A stretch of 64,000 nucleotides of DNA from Copromyces sp. CBS 386.78. Its lineage: Eukaryota > Ascomycota > Sordariomycetes > Sordariales > Sordariaceae. A program made the translations under genes and the position numbers. Below are positions 24,509 through 35,947 of the stretch, one piece after another. A model generated the notes under the pieces. The model saw only the letters and a program-made list of their open reading frames with translations, had not been told where the DNA came from and did not search any database. The stretch's first letter is position 1. Each line of letters opens with the position of its first letter. The stretch is from contig MU839168.1 in assembly GCA_030685235.1 (NCBI GenBank), forward strand, positions 62,001-126,000. Reading direction: 5' to 3'.

Positions 24509-26446
24509 TTATTGCTCATACAACGCCCTCAACAGCGTCATAAACCTTCTCTGCTTCGGCACCGTAGCCCTCCCCTCCTTCCTCACAAACACCTGTCCTA
24601 CCTTCTTCTCCCTCAACACCCTTCCAATCTCCATGTAATTCTCCACCGCACCAATCATCGGGCCCCTCGCCTCGCTTGGTATCTGCTGCATCTCCGGCCT
24701 TGCCTCCCTATACAGCTCAAACGCATTATCCAGCAGCCGTCTCCTCATCTTCTCGATAACCTCAGGTCCCTCCGGGTTATCCAAAACCGCCTTATGCGTC
24801 AACCCTTCCTCCTTGAGCCAGGTGGTAGGTAAATAAACGCGCCCGATGCGCGCATCGACGATGATGTCGCGAGCGATGTTAACGTACTGCAGCGCAATGC
24901 CCATGCGGCACGCGGCGGACTCGAGTCGGCGCTTTTGGGAATCCGACATGTCGGGCAGGCAGTGGTGGATGATGAGGGCGATGCAGAGCTCGCCGACGGT
25001 GCCGGCGACGCGGATGGCGTAGGTTTCGAGGTCCTTGTCGTCGGCGATGGGGTATTTGAGATCCGTCGAGTCGGAGTTGCCGTGGAAGGTGAATTGGGAG
25101 TCCATCTCAAACCCCTTAATGAGCTCGTAGAGAGGCTTGGGAGGGAGGATGTGAGTGGGCAGGAGGTGGAGGGCTTGGTAGGCAAAGGGGGGGAAAGCTT
25201 CCTTGATGTAGGCGTCGATGCGTTCGGATTTTTGCTTGGGGTCCTCGGTGGCGTCTAAATCGCCGTAGTGCAGATCGAGGAAGTGGTTCAGTTTTGCGGT
25301 CCAGGACAGAACCTCAAGGCGGGATTTGGCGTCGTCGACCAGATCATCGGCCAGACGGCAGAAGGAGTAACTGGAATGGCCTGTCAGCACAAAACTCTCA
25401 AGGGTGATTAGGTTGCATGCGCACTTACAGCAGGATCAGGTCGATGCGAAGCCGACCAGAAAAGAGCGAGTTGGCAAGGTAGAAGCTCCTACTCTTCAGC
25501 CGAAGTCTCTCAACTCCTTCTCTCAGGCCTTCAATGCGCTCAAGGTCATACTTGGCAGTGTTCACAAGACGGCTCTGAACGAGCATGAGCGGTGTCGGAT
25601 ACCGGTTGACCTTGGGGAACAAAGTGGGGAAAGCGTAGATGACGGCCAGATATTGATCGAACACAGCCATACCGCTGACGATGAGCATGTTGGTCACGAG
25701 GAAGAACGTGGCTTCTTCGATGTCCAACTTGCCGAACAGACAATACTCGAGCTTCGTCCCCGACCCGATGGACCAAGTACCCCTGTGCAAGGCAAGCTCG
25801 TCTACTGCCCAGAGATAGAAGGTAGGCAAGAATACCGGGAGCACCGTCGCGAACCATGGTAGGCTGAGAATGAAGCGCCCAGCGAGGGTCCAGATGGCCA
25901 GCAAGAATGGACAAGCCCAAACAAGGATTAAGCCCAGATAAGTCGTTTCCTGACTAACCTGAGCGGCCTTCCATCCCCATACCGACAAAGCTACGAGGAT
26001 TAGCTGGCCGGTAACCTTGATAACCCTCAACCATGCTGGTGGATTTCGCTGGGTGTTGAGGTGTAACGCGTGCAGAACCGGTTTGTTAAAGAGGATGTAT
26101 ACGAGGGCCGTGATGTAAGTCTGTATCACAAAGAAGAAGAGTTCTTCGAAGGGAATCCCAAGCAAACGCGGTCCGACAATGGCCTCTGGTGGATAGGACC
26201 ATACTTTTTGCTCGATCAGGTAGGCATCCCATGGCAGAGCAGCGGTAAAGGCGATGAAGATGAGGCAGCCGGTTTGAATGACATGTATCCTGTTGAGAAC
26301 AGGATAGACGATAGCTGTGAGAAGTACCGCCAGGGGTATTGTGAATTTCAAGTGACTGTGATGTATCTAATCAGCAAGGACGTTTTCCAGGACTAATGTG
26401 TGGTGGCTTCCAAGTCTGTTACTCACACAAAAGCGTAGTCGTACAT
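24509..26446 (-). CDS. al-2: Bifunctional lycopene cyclase / phytoene synthase (AL-2)
   Basis: Three exons: 26446-26427 (20 nt, MYDYAF plus two bases), 26355-25429 and 25370-24509; introns of 71 and 58 bp; 602 aa, the length I remember for N. crassa AL-2. Residues 1-~240 form the membrane-embedded lycopene cyclase (repeated hydrophobic helices, with the conserved PWDAYLI and IPFEELFFF blocks). Residues ~270-602 form the phytoene/squalene synthase domain with both prenyl-diphosphate/Mg-binding motifs, DDLVDD (Asp324-329) and DIIVD (Asp484-488), and VYLPTTWL. The enzyme makes phytoene from two GGPP and cyclises carotene ends, giving the orange carotenoids. In Neurospora it is strongly blue-light induced through White Collar. 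A GATCGA lies on the coding strand 154 bp upstream of the start. No lesion is seen, so the strain should be able to make phytoene. Confidence 0.97.
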
Positions 26447-28018
26447 GTTGGGCAGTTTTGATAGGTTGTTGGAGCTATTGCCCAATAGAACCGAAAGTGT
26501 GCCACAGGTAAGATCCTGACCTAAAAGCCTATATTTTCATGAGAGATGAAGCAAGACTTGTGCATATGAGAAAGAAACCTATGGAGGTTGGCGTTGGCGT
26601 CGATCTGGCTTTGTCCTGTCTGAGAGGGGTCCGGATGGGGGACGGTGCTAAAAGAGGCAACCGACAGGTTTGAATGAGACCAGAGCTGAGACTCTGATAG
26701 AACAGTCTCGTGAGAGAAAGGGAGAAAACTAGGCTACTTCAGACACTTCTGGGACAACGGAATGGAGACGAGAATCAAGCCGGCCGGAGACTTTTGGAAC
26801 GGCCACATCGACCAGTTCCAGAATCCGAGATCGTTGGGGCTTCCATGATTTCCAGATCCAGAGGCGAGGAGAAACATCGGAGGCGCGTCCGCTCGCCAAG
26901 CACTGAAAGTGGAAGTTGGTAGGCTCGGTAGGGGGCAGTACGCCAACGCAGTCTCGCGGACCTATAAACAAGTGGAAAGGAAGGAATAACGATAAGGTAG
27001 TTAGGTAGCTATTATGATTGATTTCATGCTTGGGAGCCCAACTTGGGTGACAAACCCATTCGGTTCGTTGCGTTGCATACACAGTACGCTGTGTGTCAAG
27101 TAAACACTGCTCTCACCTAGGTAAGCATGCCTAAGCAAGACGTGCAGTCGTGATGTCATGCCCGGCAGACATACAATAAACAGAGATCTGCTGCGCATTT
27201 TGACAGACAGAAGCAAAGTCTATCATCTGAACAATGGAAGCACGGTACCTGACTTCAGGAACGCGTTCTCATGTGCTTGAACTTGGGATGACAGGACGAA
27301 CTCGTTGCTCGATCCATCTGATGTCTAGGGTGTGCTCGGCTATCGACAGCTTTCGTGCGGCGATCAGAGATATCTTGCATAATCAAAGGACCTCGAATAT
27401 GTGACGGGCAATATCTGGGGAGACCAAAAGAGTGGTACTGAGCCGGTCGACCATTATTGTGTAAGCGTTGGGGTATGATGACTGATGAAGCTGAGGTTGG
27501 TGATCGTGGAAAACGGTTGTCGTCGATTGAGATCGCAGAGAACCCTGTCATCGGCATCGGGAGCACAGCATCGAACATTTCAGGCACAGGCTGCACAGAC
27601 AGGCACTCTACAGAATGCACGGACCCGAGACGGCTGCCCAAAAACCTGGCGGATTGGCCAATCACAAGCGCCCGTCTCCTCGTCGCAAGTTAACCGCAAT
27701 TCAACCTCCGACCCGGACTCAGCAACTGCAACACCATCGCGACCCAATATCACCACTCAGGACAACCCCTCTCTTCGGTCTCATCCAGCCACTCGGCCTC
27801 GGCATAGACAGGGCGCAACTGTAACTGAAAGGCCCAGAACACTCTGTGAACCCGCCCGGAATCCTGGGACCAGCACCCTGAAACTCCGTGGCCGACATCG
27901 TGCCCCTGGATCGTCTCCGTGGTTGCCCTGACTCCGCGTCTCCTCCGTCGTCATCCCGTCTCCCGCATCGCAGCAGCGGAGAGGTGATAAGTAACCGTTT
28001 CGTAGAAAGAAGGAAAGC
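26447..28018. promoter_or_regulatory. Divergent promoter region al-2 / hotdog thioesterase
   Basis: 1.57 kb between divergent starts. The al-2 side carries one GATCGA (26600-26605) and a second isolated GATC near 26514. The remainder shows no convincing open frame; the 27485-27931 frame (148 codons) is low-complexity and overlaps the probable leader of the plus-strand gene. Confidence 0.5.
26600..26605 (-). promoter_or_regulatory. Candidate light-response element GATCGA upstream of al-2
   Basis: On the al-2 coding strand the hexamer reads GATCGA (plus strand TCGATC), 154 bp upstream of the start codon. This matches the consensus described for White Collar complex binding, and al-2 is a known light-induced gene in Neurospora. 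A hexamer alone is weak evidence; its position and gene identity raise it. Confidence 0.4.
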
Positions 28019-29053
28019 ATGGCTTCCAGGATACGGTACTACCCTCAGCAGCAGCGCCGGCTTTTGGCCGTGGCACTGGCGCAAGCCTCAACAGCCACCC
28101 CCCGCGCTTCTCTGATCGGTTCCAGGGCCTCGTTGGTTTCACAGATAGCATCATGCAAGACTCTTCCAACAGCAACTTGCTCACCAGTAACACGTCAACT
28201 CCGGCTTCTTTCGACTTCGCAATCATGGCGCCAAATCCATCCGCCTCAGCCACAACCCACTTTCCCACAGAATCCCTATCCACCACAGGCTGAGCCGGCC
28301 CCTCAGCCCAAGAAGCGTAGTCGCGTATGGAAGATCATCGGCTATGGCTCTTTCCTCCTCTTTGGCGCCACCATGGGCCTCGGCTTCAGAGCGCTCGTCT
28401 CCCCCCCGCCACCTCTGGTCCCGGGCTCCGAACTTGACCTCCTGCAGACCAAGATCATCCACCGGCAAGCGGAAGACTTGCAGATCGTCAAGGAGCTTAG
28501 CGCCGACCCGGCCTGGGAGTCCTGGGAGGCGTATGAGACGCTGAGCCCGGAGCACCGGGCGCAGCACATCTCGGCCGGCGCCATGGCCGGCTCCAACGGC
28601 ATCGGCGGCTACCACCGCGTCTGGTACAACAAGGAGACGGGCGAGTGCGTCAGCGTCATCTTCTTCGGCTCCGCCACCACGGGCTGGCCGGGTGTCGTGC
28701 ACGGCGGCTGTCTGGCGACTCTCCTCGACGAGAGCTGCGGCCGCGCCGCGTTCAAGAAGTGGGGAGGCCAGTCCGGACTGACGGCCAACTTGCAGCTGAA
28801 CTACGTGTCGGCTACGTATGCTACCAAGTTCTACATTATTCGTGTCAAGCCAAGGAGCGATGAGGAGCTCCCAGAGGAGGAGCGCGGCAAGAGTCACTAC
28901 AAGATCTTCCTGGATGCGTCGATACACGAAGCAAAGACCGGAAACGCGACCGTGGTTGCGGAGGCTTTGTTCGTGGGTGGAAAGGGGAAGAGCGGAAAGG
29001 GAGGGTTGGCGGTTGGCGGGTTGGCTGATCAGGGTGAGAATGCTCGCTTTTAA
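28019..29053 (+). CDS. Membrane-anchored mitochondrial hotdog-fold thioesterase family protein
   Basis: Single exon, 344 aa. The N-terminus is rich in Arg, Gln, Ala and Ser with no acidic residues (MASRIRYYPQQQRRLLAVAL), as in a mitochondrial targeting signal. One predicted membrane helix lies around residues 106-125 (KIIGYGSFLLFGATMGLGF) after a Pro-rich stretch. The C-terminal half is a PaaI/4HBT hotdog domain: VVHGGCLATLLDE, the helix-start motif with the expected acidic residue, then ANLQLNYVSAT and a final strand with VVAEALFVGGKGK. Similar proteins include THEM4-like enzymes and yeast Fmp10, so a thioester hydrolase facing a mitochondrial compartment is likely. The substrate is unknown. 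It is divergent from al-2, though nothing suggests a shared pathway. Confidence 0.85.
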   Translation: MASRIRYYPQQQRRLLAVALAQASTATPRASLIGSRASLVSQIASCKTLPTATCSPVTRQLRLLSTSQSWRQIHPPQPQPTFPQNPYPPQAEPAPQPKKRSRVWKIIGYGSFLLFGATMGLGFRALVSPPPPLVPGSELDLLQTKIIHRQAEDLQIVKELSADPAWESWEAYETLSPEHRAQHISAGAMAGSNGIGGYHRVWYNKETGECVSVIFFGSATTGWPGVVHGGCLATLLDESCGRAAFKKWGGQSGLTANLQLNYVSATYATKFYIIRVKPRSDEELPEEERGKSHYKIFLDASIHEAKTGNATVVAEALFVGGKGKSGKGGLAVGGLADQGENARF

Positions 29054-32000
29054 AGTGGGAGCTGGGGATGTCTGAACATATCGCACCGTCATTTATCTTT
29101 TCATCGGGCCGTGTTGCTTCTCTAGATCTCTTAGAATCGTGCTCTTGCCTTGGGCCTTGGTTGTACTTCATTAGACATAATTATAGCGGGCATATAGACT
29201 GCTAGACTTCACGGAGAGGTGTTGTATTCAAATGCCTGACAACATCACGAACATAACACACTGATTAAGGTAGTACAATTATCAATCAGCCTTGGCTTCC
29301 GTTTTATTCTTCTTCTCTGGAGTTTGGATTTGGTTGCTCCATAACTTTTCCGCTTAACGCAAGCAACATCCAAACACTACCCATATGAGGAACTCGTCAC
29401 CCAACCCCTAGTTCATCTCGATAAAATTTCTCCCATGTACCGTGCAAGTATCTTTTGAATGACAGAAGTACCTTTTCTTATCCTCAAATCTCTCCGGGGA
29501 ATCTCAAGTCTCAACCCTCTTTTCGCTACTCCCCGCCCTGCTTCGCCGTGCCCGCTTTGGCTGCCGGAGTGGGCTTACAGGACCCAATAGCACGTTCGCA
29601 ACGCTACTAGCACAACCCTTTTTGGTGTTCTGGTGGGCCAGTCTCCTTGCCCGGAGACTTTCACAGCCGGAAGCAGTGCGTTCCGTCAACACTTGACTTT
29701 TCAGCCAGTGACTTCGAACTTTGACTGATCGCCCTGTTTCGTTCTCTTCATTCACTTCCCCATTTCCACCTTCAGGGTCGCCGAACAGGAAAAAGGGTCG
29801 AGGTTGTTGAGGACCTGGAGCCGGACCGGACCGCCAGTCTACAGTTCAAGTCACTAGCACAAGTGGCACTGGCTGGCATCGTGACGGTGAATGACGGATT
29901 CGTCGGGTTTGCGGAGTGCACCCCAGTGCAGTGGGTTAATTTTTCGATATTTCGGTCTTGCCAAGAATTTTCCTTTTCCAGTTTCCACTGCCCTTTCCAC
30001 TTCCAGGTTTGGGTAGTTCCACTTTCGTCTTCGTCTTCGTCCAACTCCACCTTCCTCAACCAACCCAAATCCCTAAATTCAGCCAATCAGGAAGCCCGGA
30101 CAATCGGCCGTGATAACGTCATGTCCAACTCGAAGGGTTCGGGCAGTCAACAACTCTAAAAAATCGGCCATGATTCCGCGCAACAATCGGTGAAATCAAA
30201 CCAAGGGTCTCTACACTAGTGTAGCGTCAATTTTACAACCAAGGAAATTATTCGGGGTCCATATAACGCGGGCAGCGGGATGCAGAAGGCTCCAATGACG
30301 GGCCGCGGACGATCGTTCGTTATTAGAATGGGGTCTTTTGGGGAGCTTTTGGTTCGGGCGAGGCCGGTGAAGACCGTGAAGGTATCAAGGTTTCCACATC
30401 TACGAACGAGGGGGAAAGGGTTGTTGACTCGTCTCGCTCAGTTGCTCGCTCATTCGCTTCCCGAGGGGTGGTCCCCCTCTCGGTCCCTGCCAGGCTCGGT
30501 CTGTATCGATGCGGCTGGAGGAGGACGGACTCAAGCCAAGATAAAGCGGTAGGGAGATGGAGTCGAAGAAGGAAAATGCATCCCATCATTTTTCCTCGCC
30601 TCACTTTCAACAATGCCTGTTTCTGCCGGGACATCTGGACGGGTATCTTAACACCACTACACCATGAAGGAATCAACTCCGACTGTCCAGTTTTCCCCCG
30701 CTTGCGATCGCCGATCCAGTTACCCTCACTAATAACAAACCGTGGACATCCATCCGGCCCGTTTACGAGATCGCCAATGAAGATTTGTGTATAATGCGGG
30801 CTCCGTATGAAAATGGAAAATGGATTTTGCTCGGCTCCGATTCGGCTTCGGGCATCATCAAGCTGTACACGTGTAGTGTACCGGGAAGCCTGTAAAAGAC
30901 TTCCGGTCTTCCCTCTCGGCTCCGGATACCAGCAGTGAGGGACGAGCCGAGGGTAGAGAAATCGGGTTTTGCAAGTTTGCAAAGATAGAGCGAGAGAAAG
31001 AGCATCTTACCTTACCTTGCTCCTTGCTACTGTAGGTACCTCACTTGTGAGCTTGACTACCCATACAATATGGAGATGTCCCTTTCCCACCAGAACCCTG
31101 TCACTTCAACCGACAGGCGATGACTGATGACGGCCCCTCCGTAGCATTCCCCAGTCAGTCGTAATCTCACGGTGTCCGAAAATCTCACAACGTCGTGGAC
31201 AGTGTGATGAAGTGAGGGTAGACATGGCTTAACTTTCTTACACAGTACCGCCCGGCGGATGGTCCCCGCTGCCGAGCTGGGGAACGCTCCAGCGGCGTTT
31301 CTCTCATCACTAATGCAGCCAGTCTACATTACGCAAGTATCACTTGGTGGCTATCGTAAGTTGTTAACTTGAGTTGGATAGCTCTTCATGTTTATAACTG
31401 TGTTGAGGCTGATCCTCATCAAGCGATAGGGTTCTTGCGTGGGGGCTGGTGTTTACAATTTGGTAACAATGAGGCCCTGGACATGCTAGATTGGGTCAGC
31501 TGTCTGCCTTTCATGGCCAGAGAACATGTAATCCCCATCGTGAAGGGCTCAGAGAAGACCTTCGAGTGGACAACACGTGGTGATGAAGGGAGACGTCCTC
31601 AAATAAGGACATCGGGGAACAAAAAGAAGGGTCTGAATCAACGAGTTCGGTTTGTAACATGGGGAAATGGTTGCGGGGCTTGATTAGGACCCTGCATTCT
31701 GTGATCGATGAGTGTATGCTTGGTAGGGATTGTGGATCAGAGAGCCTTGTGGCGATTATTGAGACGGTTGATGGGCTGAGAAGGTGATTTTCGCAACGAG
31801 GAGCGTGAGCAGGAACGCACGTTGACTCATGTGTCTTGATTGCCTCTTCGCTAACTGCAATAAGACCAAAGGAAGGCAAAGAGTCTGCAGCCATGGCGGC
31901 AGTCTGTCTCGGAGAAACAATGTCAGGGGACAAGTATCACGACAGGACACTTGCGTGTTATTGGGAATTTCACACCAAATCGTCTTCTCCTGAGACATTC

Positions 32001-33756
32001 CCTTCTTTCTGTCGCTGTAGGTTGACTGGGTTTTGGCGTGTATTTTGAAACCGATGGGCTTGTGTTCCTTCGGAGATTTTCCATGATGAGGATGGAATTC
32101 CAACAGTCCGACGTTGACGACTGTTGTTATAGAATCCGAATCAATCACACCGACATTTTGACCCATTGTCAAGTGGTGTCTGAAGTTATGGTCTCGGGCC
32201 GCTGTTCCTCATGGCAGGAAAAGACAAAGCGATTGGGTGTTTGTTACGATCTTCGGAAAGAAGAACGCTAGCACACATCATAGAGAGGGACGTCAGATAT
32301 CATCGGAACGCCATACTTACTGCAGCCGCCAGGTCAGCAAGACGCTTCAAGAATAGAGTAGTGGATTATCCACAGCACGTCACCTATTTCATCTGTTGAC
32401 ATAAACGGACTGTGAAGACGCCAATAGATGTAGGTTGAGCTGGTCGTGCTGCAGTGACTTTGTTCGTAAACGTTGTTCGGCCGTGTACGTTGTACTCCGT
32501 ATGCGCTTGTAACGGTCGTACAACTGAAGATGCTGATCGCTGATCTTACATGCCAGCCCTGCCCATAGAATGGTTGAAGTTTACCCTTTAGGACGTGAGT
32601 ATTTCTAACTGACTTGTTTGATCGAGTTGACTCTCGATATCGAGACTTCAAGCTGAACTGGCTGTTCACCAGACGAATTTGAGTGATGGAAGTCGAAGAA
32701 GCGTGAGCCATTCCAACGGCTCTTCTTGGTATCAGACTGATTTCGCAGCCCTTTGTTCCGCTGGCACGCGTTGGGGTAATACAAAACATGGTATCCTCGC
32801 ATGCCTCCTGGCTCCATCTGGTGTGAGACATTGCCAGTCCGTTGGGATTCGGGCAGAATTGACGTCAAGGAATCCTGAGTCTGGGGCCTTGAAGACCCTG
32901 AATTTCCTTATTTGGATCGCATCTCAAAATGGGAGATATTAGCGTACAGTACTAGCCGATCCAGCTACTGGAAGAGAAAGGCTGGGGAAAATTGTCTCAG
33001 TTGCCAACTTGCCCACGTCGAGAGCATGGACCTGACTCCGAAATTAATGGGCGAATCAAAAGGAAGCACCATGTTCAAGGTATCTCAGACTGATAACTAC
33101 CGGCCGAATGGGTGATTGAAGGGATTCAATGGTGGGCCCCGGATGATGGTCCTTTGCATCCTATAGGTACACTGCTTGAAAACGAGAAGCGTTGTCTGGA
33201 GTGCAAGCGGATGGGGGCCACATTCACAGAAGCCTTTGAAAGCTTCGCTGCAGTTTCGACAGCCACTTGAGCCACAGTGCCACGTAAATACATGGCAGTG
33301 TATCGTTGGCGTACTGCTAGCGTCATGCGATTGGCTCGTGGAGGATGTTGTAACACTCCGTCGTTCACTGTCTGCAAGAACACGTACTGTGCCTGTACGT
33401 GATGGGATGGCCCCATTGTGGAAGGCCTCGTTCCTGGAGTCGTGTGTCTGACTCTGAAACGTGCTGTCGGTACTCGGAAAATGCAGAAAAGGATCTCTTG
33501 CTAGTGAGCCGATATGTAAGGTACCGTTCAGGATCGTCGTTGTAATCCCGCTTAGGGCGACCAATTCCCGTTCAGTTGAGAAGCACAAGCATTGACGAAG
33601 GCCTTGAAAAGCCTAGAAGGATCGTGATAGAGCCTGAGGCTCAGGGTGCCTGGTAGTCATATCTGAACCATAGCCGGACCCGTGTTCACCTGGAAAGGAG
33701 ACATCGGTTAACCGAGGAACAAACATCCCTAGCCCTCTTGCGTAGGTTGTCATCTC
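29054..33756. other. Gene-poor stretch
   Basis: 4.7 kb with no recognisable gene. Frames such as 30323-30982 (minus), 31756-32172 (minus) and 32334-32831 (minus) lack domains, and no splice pattern was found to join them. Small features seen are a 14-bp palindrome CTACACTAGTGTAG near 30211 and a GATCGA at 32621. It may be old, decayed sequence; base composition does not look extremely AT-rich. Confidence 0.5.
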
Positions 33757-34284
33757 TAGACGGGCACCGTCGTTGCCACTATCACAGCGTCAACAGCCGG
33801 CGGGAGATATGACGGAAGGTTCCCGAACCCGTCGATCGGCGGTGTTTCCCCGGAATGTCTCTCTTCCGAGCAAGGTGAGGCTTTCCGAGGCTTCTAGGAG
33901 GCTTTAGAGGCTGCTAGGAAAATCGATAGCCTAGTGGAGAAGGGCCCTGAAGGTCAGACATCGCCAATCGGAGGAGGTAGCACTAAGAGCGGACCAGTTT
34001 CCGCGGCAGTTAGCTAGAAGAAACCTGGAAAGGGAGGAAATGCAATTACCGAAAATATTCCTTCTGGGTTGGCCCCGAGGCGCTCAATGGATGTTACACC
34101 CGCAGCACGTTTTAGGCGTTGCAGGGTCGCGGGTCACAATGGCTGGCGAGAACGAGACATGCTAAAGAGTCTGGATGGCAATTTCCAAAAAGCCATCTTT
34201 TCTTCGCTCCGCTGTTGTTGGCGAGATCTTTCGGTGTGGAGCAGACTCTCACCGACATTGCTTGTTTTTCTTTTGTTGTTGTGA
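33757..34284 (+). pseudogene. Decayed reading frame with two TAG stops
   Basis: One frame runs about 175 codons and is broken only by TAG at 33895-33897 (...EAFRGF*EALEAARK) and TAG at 34015-34017 (...VSAAVS*KKPGKGG). Its composition (Gly, Ser, Pro, Lys; SPIGGGSTKSGP) looks coding. Both stops are one C-to-T change from CAG, in the CpA context that repeat-induced point mutation prefers. I do not recognise the parent family, and chance openness of this frame cannot be excluded. Confidence 0.3.
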
Positions 34285-34774
34285 TGGAAAAACATCTAAT
34301 GTCAGTTGGTCGTATGTTCCTTGCTCGGTGCCTCCATACCTTTTCACCTCTATCCAACCTGAGCCAACCTACCGCAGGGTTCGAGGACTTAATCCAGTCG
34401 AGGACGCCAGACACCCTTTGTTACGTAGGCAGATGATACCTCGGAATGTCGTTGGGAATGGAGGCAAAAATCCAGAGAAACTTACCTGTACTGACATCCG
34501 AAGTGCCCGTGATTGTTACGGGGTCGTCTTGCCTGCCGCGCGGTCAGAGCTGAGCTTTGGGAGAAGGAAGCTGATGTTGTTGTTGCTGTCCCTAAACTCG
34601 TTCGGGATGCAGAGTGGAGGATGGCAGCTGCCTTGGGTTGTCAGGCCAGTGCAGCCTCAACGTCCACATCCCGGCACTCGGGACCAGGGGCGGCCGTTGA
34701 AGGATTCCAAGGACCTGCCAAGCTTGGCGACCCACCCACCCCACAGTCGAATTTTCCCGACCTGGATCTCTCAG

Positions 34775-34783
34775 TGCGCCCAG
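34775..34783. repeat. Target-site duplication, left copy (TGCGCCCAG)
   Basis: Nine bases immediately before the left TIR, identical to 35315-35323 immediately after the right TIR. The match can be extended by a base on each side depending on where the TIR is taken to start. Confidence 0.85.
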
Positions 34784-35314
34784 CGAATTCGGTAGCTGGT
34801 TAGACTCAAAACCGTCCCTGGATAGACTTTACCCACTTTTATAATGAGTAAGCCCAGCCGCCCAGCCGTGCAGCCGTGCTAGCACACCACATAATCGATG
34901 CCCGCGTATTACCAGATCTACGTCGTCGTCGTTATCTTTTACGTGAAGTTATTTAGAGTTATTAATCCGGTCAATTGTCTACTGCGGAGGGTGTTAATAC
35001 GGTTATTGCTACTATAACTAAGGTAAGGTACTATCCCCCATGCTGGCCCTGTTGCTAGCCCTGTTGCTAGCCCTATTGTTGCCTAGAGTGCTGAGGTGGC
35101 CTAGAGTGCTGGCCTAGAGTGCTGGCCTAGAGTGTTGGCCTAGAGTGTTGGCCTAGAGTGCTGCCTAGAGTGTTGGAGAGCCCCCATATTATATCCTTGT
35201 GAATATACTGGAGGTACTGGAGGTGGTGCCATAGCAATTGGAGCTGGCACTTAGCATAAAAGTGGGTAAGGTCTATCCAGGGACGGTTTTGAGTCTAACC
35301 AGCTACCGATTTCG
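34784..35314. mobile_element. Non-autonomous Mutator-like (MULE-type MITE) element, 531 bp
   Basis: Terminal inverted repeats of 59 bp (34784-34842 and 35256-35314) match at 57 positions and begin CGAA(T/A)TCGGTAGCTGG. The element is flanked on both sides by the same 9-bp direct repeat TGCGCCCAG (34775-34783 and 35315-35323), a target-site duplication. Long TIRs with a 9-bp duplication are the hallmark of Mutator/MULE elements. The interior has no transposase frame, so the copy is non-autonomous. It contains a 13-bp tandem repeat. The near-identity of the TIRs suggests fairly recent movement or little RIP damage. Confidence 0.88.
35082..35176. repeat. 13-bp tandem repeat CCTAGAGTGYTGG inside the element
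   Basis: About seven units lie in a row, from 35082 to 35176. The first is lengthened (CTGAGGTGG) and the sixth lacks one G. Units differ mainly C/T at one position. A related array of TTGCTAGCCCTG-like units precedes it at about 35050-35080. Confidence 0.9.
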
Positions 35315-35323
35315 TGCGCCCAG
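35315..35323. repeat. Target-site duplication, right copy (TGCGCCCAG)
   Basis: Identical to 34775-34783; together they bracket the 531-bp element. Confidence 0.85.
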
Positions 35324-35947
35324 CCGATCTCCGTGTGCCAAGACATGTCGTTGGAATCGCGCCGTTCCCTGCGCCATCACCCCTAGCTCCCTCCAGTTCA
35401 CGCAGGCGCAACCACACAGAGCAGGCCATTTCCATTTGCCCTTTCCTAAAACGGACTCCTCGTCTCATCAGAGCCTCAGCGGCCAAGTTTCGAGCCTTCC
35501 TTCCCCTCGATTCTTGCCAATACTTCGCTCTCTCTTCACATGTTCCGTTCCCGTGTTGATGATGAGCCGCTTGCAAGAGGCAAATCCTGCCGAAAAGACT
35601 GAGCTAGCAAACAACATGGGAGGGTCCAGATGCGTCACGGTCATGCGGCAACCGGTCCGGTCCACGCACGCTAACGAGGAAATGACAGACAGGATGACAA
35701 TGGAATGGCGACACCTTCTGCTTTTGCAGCCGTTGACATGTCCATCCAGACAACCGAACAACCACAAAGCTGGAAATGGAATGAACAGGGACCCGACCAA
35801 CCGCGGTCCTGGAAATGGAAATGCCCAGGGGAATGGGGGTAACCGATGGCCTTGGAGGCCATAACCTCCATGCATCTTCGGCCACGATCCCGCTGTACTC
35901 TCCGGCCCCACACATCGCCAGTTATTCATGTCCATCGGAGGATACTC
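35324..35947. other. Sequence between the transposon and the gene divergent from cry
   Basis: About 620 bp with no supported gene. The open frame 35238-35864 (plus) starts inside the right TIR and is therefore likely spurious. The 35750-35840 part is rich in GGAAATGGAA-like purine words. Confidence 0.45.

Noticed and set aside
30323..30982. 219-codon minus-strand frame in the gene-poor region
   Set aside because: Featureless translation and no splice context; frames of this size occur by chance in GC-balanced DNA.
35238..35864. 208-codon plus-strand frame
   Set aside because: It starts within the transposon and runs across its right TIR and the target duplication into flanking DNA, so it cannot be an old conserved gene.
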